Below are positions 61,650 through 64,000 of a DNA stretch of 64,000 nucleotides, in pieces. The notes under the pieces were generated by a model. That model ran no database searches. It had not been told where the DNA came from and worked only from the letters and a program-made list of their open reading frames with translations. The DNA lies in NCBI RefSeq assembly GCF_004323595.1, contig NZ_AP019373.1, positions 558,001 through 622,000 on the forward strand, given 5' to 3'. The stretch comes from Sulfuricystis thermophila. GTDB lineage: Bacteria > Pseudomonadota > Gammaproteobacteria > Burkholderiales > Rhodocyclaceae. Made by a program: the position numbers and the translations under genes. Numbering within the stretch: position 1 is the stretch's first letter; each line of letters starts with the position of its first letter.

Positions 61650-61664
61650 GCAGCGCGAAAGCCA
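61650..61664 (-). promoter_or_regulatory. Possible sigma-54 promoter of flgA
   Basis: On the minus strand TGGCTTTCGCGCTGC has the -24 GG and -12 GC at the required 10-base spacing and matches TGGC and CTGC of the consensus (TGGCAC-N5-TTGC). It lies 42 bases before the flgA ATG. Confidence 0.45.
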
Positions 61665-61734
61665 CCGAGGCAGAAATTGCCGCCCAGCCGGCAAGCGTAA
61701 GCCGGTTCCGACGCCGTTTCGCCCCGCCTCGGGC

Positions 61735-61751
61735 TTGGCACGAAAGCTGCA
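61735..61751 (+). promoter_or_regulatory. Sigma-54 promoter of flgB
   Basis: TTGGCACGAAAGCTGCA matches TTGGCACG-N4-TTGCA at all but one position, with correct GG-N10-GC spacing. Transcription would start near 61763, 24 bases before the flgB ATG. This implies RpoN-dependent expression of the flgBCDE operon. Confidence 0.7.
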
Positions 61752-61786
61752 GAGACTAGGCCGTCAACGGCAAACCGGCCAACACC

Positions 61787-62203
61787 ATGATCGACCGCAT
61801 CGAACAGGACTTGAGCTTCTTCCGTCACGCGCTGGGGGTGCGCGGCTATCGGCAGGAGCTTTTGGCGTCGAACATCGCCAATGCCGACACGCCGCATTAC
61901 AAGGCGCGTGATCTCGATTTCAAGGCGGCGCTCGGCGCGGCGCTGGGTAATGGCAGCTCGCCATCCGTGCCGCCGGTGCAACTTGAGCGCACGCAGCCGG
62001 GACATCTTGGCGGCAACGGGGCATCGCCCTTTGCCGGTGCCATGCGTTATCGCGCCGAATATCAGGGTGCGGTCGATGGCAACACGGTGAACATGGATGT
62101 CGAACGTGCCGCCTTCGCCGAGAACGCGATGCAGATCGAGGCGCTGATCGCCTTCGTCAATCATCGCTTCCGCGCGATGAGCAGCGCGCTTCAGAGCCAA
62201 TGA
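61787..62203 (+). CDS. flgB: Flagellar basal-body rod protein FlgB
   Basis: The 138-residue proximal rod protein has the N-terminal rod motif ELLASNIANADTPHYKARDL and the C-terminal helix typical of FlgB. It is the first gene of the rod-hook operon. Confidence 0.96.
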   Translation: MIDRIEQDLSFFRHALGVRGYRQELLASNIANADTPHYKARDLDFKAALGAALGNGSSPSVPPVQLERTQPGHLGGNGASPFAGAMRYRAEYQGAVDGNTVNMDVERAAFAENAMQIEALIAFVNHRFRAMSSALQSQ

Positions 62204-62217
62204 GGGTCTTTTGAGCC

Positions 62218-62619
62218 ATGAGTGATTTCAGGATCTTCGCCATCGCCGGTTCCGCGCTCACCGCGCAATCCGCCCGTCTGAACGCCGTGGCGAGCAATCT
62301 CGCCAATGCCGACAGCATAGCGGGCGCCGATGGCCGTCCCTACCGCGCCAAACAGGTGGTGTTCCAGGCCATGCCGGTGGAAGGGGGCGGCTTAGGCGTG
62401 CGCGTCACCCAGGTGGTGGAAAGCGCGGCGCCGCTGCGCATGCAATACGACCCGGCGAATCCGGCCGCCGACGAAAAAGGCTATGTCGCGCTGCCGAACG
62501 TGAATGTCGTCGAAGAGATGGTGAACATGATCTCGGCCTCGCGTGCCTATCAGACCAATGCCGAGGTCATGAACACCGCGAAGGCATTGCTGGCCAAGAC
62601 CCTGACGATCGGCCAGTGA
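62218..62619 (+). CDS. flgC: Flagellar basal-body rod protein FlgC
   Basis: The 133-residue rod protein has the N-terminal [20 protein letters not shown] and C-terminal [20 protein letters not shown] signatures. Confidence 0.97.
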   Translation: MSDFRIFAIAGSALTAQSARLNAVASNLANADSIAGADGRPYRAKQVVFQAMPVEGGGLGVRVTQVVESAAPLRMQYDPANPAADEKGYVALPNVNVVEEMVNMISASRAYQTNAEVMNTAKALLAKTLTIGQ

Positions 62620-62632
62620 GAAAGGAAACCCA

Positions 62633-63307
62633 ATGGCAGCCACCGCAGTGACCACCAGCCAGGCCGAACAGATCTATCAAAGCCTGAACCCGACGCGCGA
62701 TAAGAGTCTGTCGGTCGTCAACGAAGCGGAAAACCGTTTCCTGACGCTGCTCACCACCCAGCTCAAGAACCAGGACCCGCTCAATCCGCTCGACAACGCC
62801 CAGCTCACCTCGCAGCTGGCGCAGATTTCCACGGTCAATGGCATCGAAAAGCTCAATGCCATGTTGCAGACGTTGCTGGCAGGTCTGCAGGACACCCAGG
62901 CGATGGAGGCCGCTGCGCTGGTGAATCGCGGCGTACTGGTCCCCGGGTCGAGCATGGCGTTGGGTGAGCAGGGCGGCATCGGCGGTGTCGAACTCGCCAC
63001 GCCCGCCGAGGAAGTCACCGTCACGATCAAGGATGCCAACGGCCTCGTCGTGCGCACCTTGAGCCTCGGCGCCCAGGATGCCGGGGTCGTGCCCTTCGTC
63101 TGGGATGGCAAGGCGGACAACGGTGCGCAGGCGGCGCCCGGTAAATACAGCTACAGCATCAGCGCCAAGACGGGCACGACGACCTCGACGCCCACGGCGC
63201 TCGCCTATGGCCTCGTGCAAGGGGTCGCGCGTGGCAGCAATGGGCTGACGCTCGATGTCGGCCCATTGGGTGAGTTCGGCTTCAACGACGTCAAACAAAT
63301 TTTCTGA
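62633..63307 (+). CDS. flgD: Flagellar hook-assembly protein FlgD
   Basis: The 224-residue hook-cap protein has the FlgD N-terminus (ENRFLTLLTTQLKNQDPLNP) and a FLN/FlgD-like tandem beta domain (VTIKDANGLVVRTLSLGAQD, FVWDGKADNGAQAAPGKYSY). Confidence 0.96.
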   Translation: MAATAVTTSQAEQIYQSLNPTRDKSLSVVNEAENRFLTLLTTQLKNQDPLNPLDNAQLTSQLAQISTVNGIEKLNAMLQTLLAGLQDTQAMEAAALVNRGVLVPGSSMALGEQGGIGGVELATPAEEVTVTIKDANGLVVRTLSLGAQDAGVVPFVWDGKADNGAQAAPGKYSYSISAKTGTTTSTPTALAYGLVQGVARGSNGLTLDVGPLGEFGFNDVKQIF

Positions 63308-63319
63308 CAGGAGCATCGC

Positions 63320-64000
63320 CATGAGTTTCCAGCAAGGTTTGAGCGGACTGAATGCCTCTTCCAAGGCCATCGACGTCGTCGGCAACAACATCGCCAACTC
63401 CGGCACGGTCGGCTTCAAGGCGGCGAACACGGCGTTCGCCGACGTCTTCGCCGCGACCATGAACGGCAGCAACCAGATCGGCATCGGCACCTCGATCGCC
63501 AGCGTCAATCAGCAATTCACCCAGGGCAATATCACGGTCACCAACAATCCGCTCGATCTGGCGATCAACGGCCAAGGGTTTTACCGTCTCTCCAACAACG
63601 GCGCCATCACCTGGACGAGGAACGGCCAGTTCAATGTCGACAAGGACGGCTACATCGTCAATGCCAATGGTTACCGGCTGACCGGCTATCTCGCCAATGC
63701 CCAGAACGTGATCGTGCCCTCGACGCCGGCGGAGATCTTCATCAACACCGCCGACTTGCAGCCCCAGGCGACGGGAAGCAGCCCGGCCGGCACCGGACTG
63801 CAGATCGGATTGAACCTCGATTCGCGCTCCGCTGCCATCACGGCAGCCTTCGACATCAACGATCCGACGACTTACACCAGCTCGACCTCCGCCACAGTCT
63901 ATGACTCGCTCGGCAATGCGCATCTGCTATCGCTCTATTTCGTGAAGACGGGGCCGAATGCCTGGAACGTCTATAGCAACCTCGATGGTGGCACCCCTTC
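63320..64000 (+). CDS. flgE: Flagellar hook protein FlgE, 5' part
   Basis: The first 227 codons of the hook protein: MSFQQGLSGLNASSKAIDVV, the rod/hook motif GNNIANSGTVGFKAANTAFA and NPLDLAINGQGFYRLSNNG. The frame runs open to the window edge. The start follows ACAGGAGCATCGCC. Confidence 0.96.

Overview
The window reads as one contiguous stretch of a betaproteobacterial chromosome. The order rpoC-rpsL-rpsG-fusA-tuf-S10-spc-alpha, the protein sequences, the flhDC genes and the GC-rich codon use outside the ribosomal block support this. A Rhodocyclales / Sterolibacteriaceae-type relative is my best guess, but no rRNA or marker search was possible.

Region 1 (1-21354) is the transcription-translation block: the 3' end of rpoC, the str genes (rpsL, rpsG, fusA, tuf), the S10 genes (rpsJ to rpsQ), the spc genes (rplN to secY, infA, rpmJ) and the alpha genes (rpsM, rpsK, rpsD, rpoA, rplQ). 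Near-consensus sigma-70 promoters lie at the three classical boundaries: the end of rpoC, rpsQ/rplN and rpmJ/rpsM. Hairpins are visible in several leaders and gaps. Terminator-like hairpins follow tuf and rplQ.

Region 2 (21379-36770) is a mosaic of housekeeping genes on both strands: an Smr-domain protein, trxB, ftsK, lolA, a LysE-type exporter, rarA, serS, an MltF-like transglycosylase, tRNA-Ser(CGA), tusE/dsrC-like, a YgiQ radical SAM protein, an HNH nuclease, a TonB-like protein, a Nudix hydrolase and a REC-GGDEF protein.

Region 3 (36888-64000) is a motility and surface-structure locus: flhDC, motAB, an MCP, two tandem cheV genes, cheY, cheZ and cheA. An MSHA-type minor pilin cluster (MshQ-like plus four pseudopilins) follows. 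Then come flhB-flhA-flhF, a small FlhG-like gene lacking the ATPase core, fliA, and a second stator pair (motCD-like). flgN-flgM and flgA lie on the minus strand, and flgBCD plus the start of flgE on the plus strand. FlhDC, FliA/FlgM and sigma-54-like flgA/flgB promoters together suggest a mixed flagellar hierarchy.

The most unusual content is (i) a 117-codon P-loop-less FlhG remnant between flhF and fliA that keeps the FlhF-activating N-terminal motif; (ii) a dispersed REP-like palindromic repeat in at least eight places, four of them in one reading frame inside protein linkers or termini (TonB-like, CheA, MshQ, FlhF) and one forming the 3' end of ygiQ; (iii) two nearly identical 179-bp elements with TAACG...CGTTA ends whose terminal TAA/TTA serve as stop codons of neighbouring genes; and (iv) a MITE-like element between flhC and motA.
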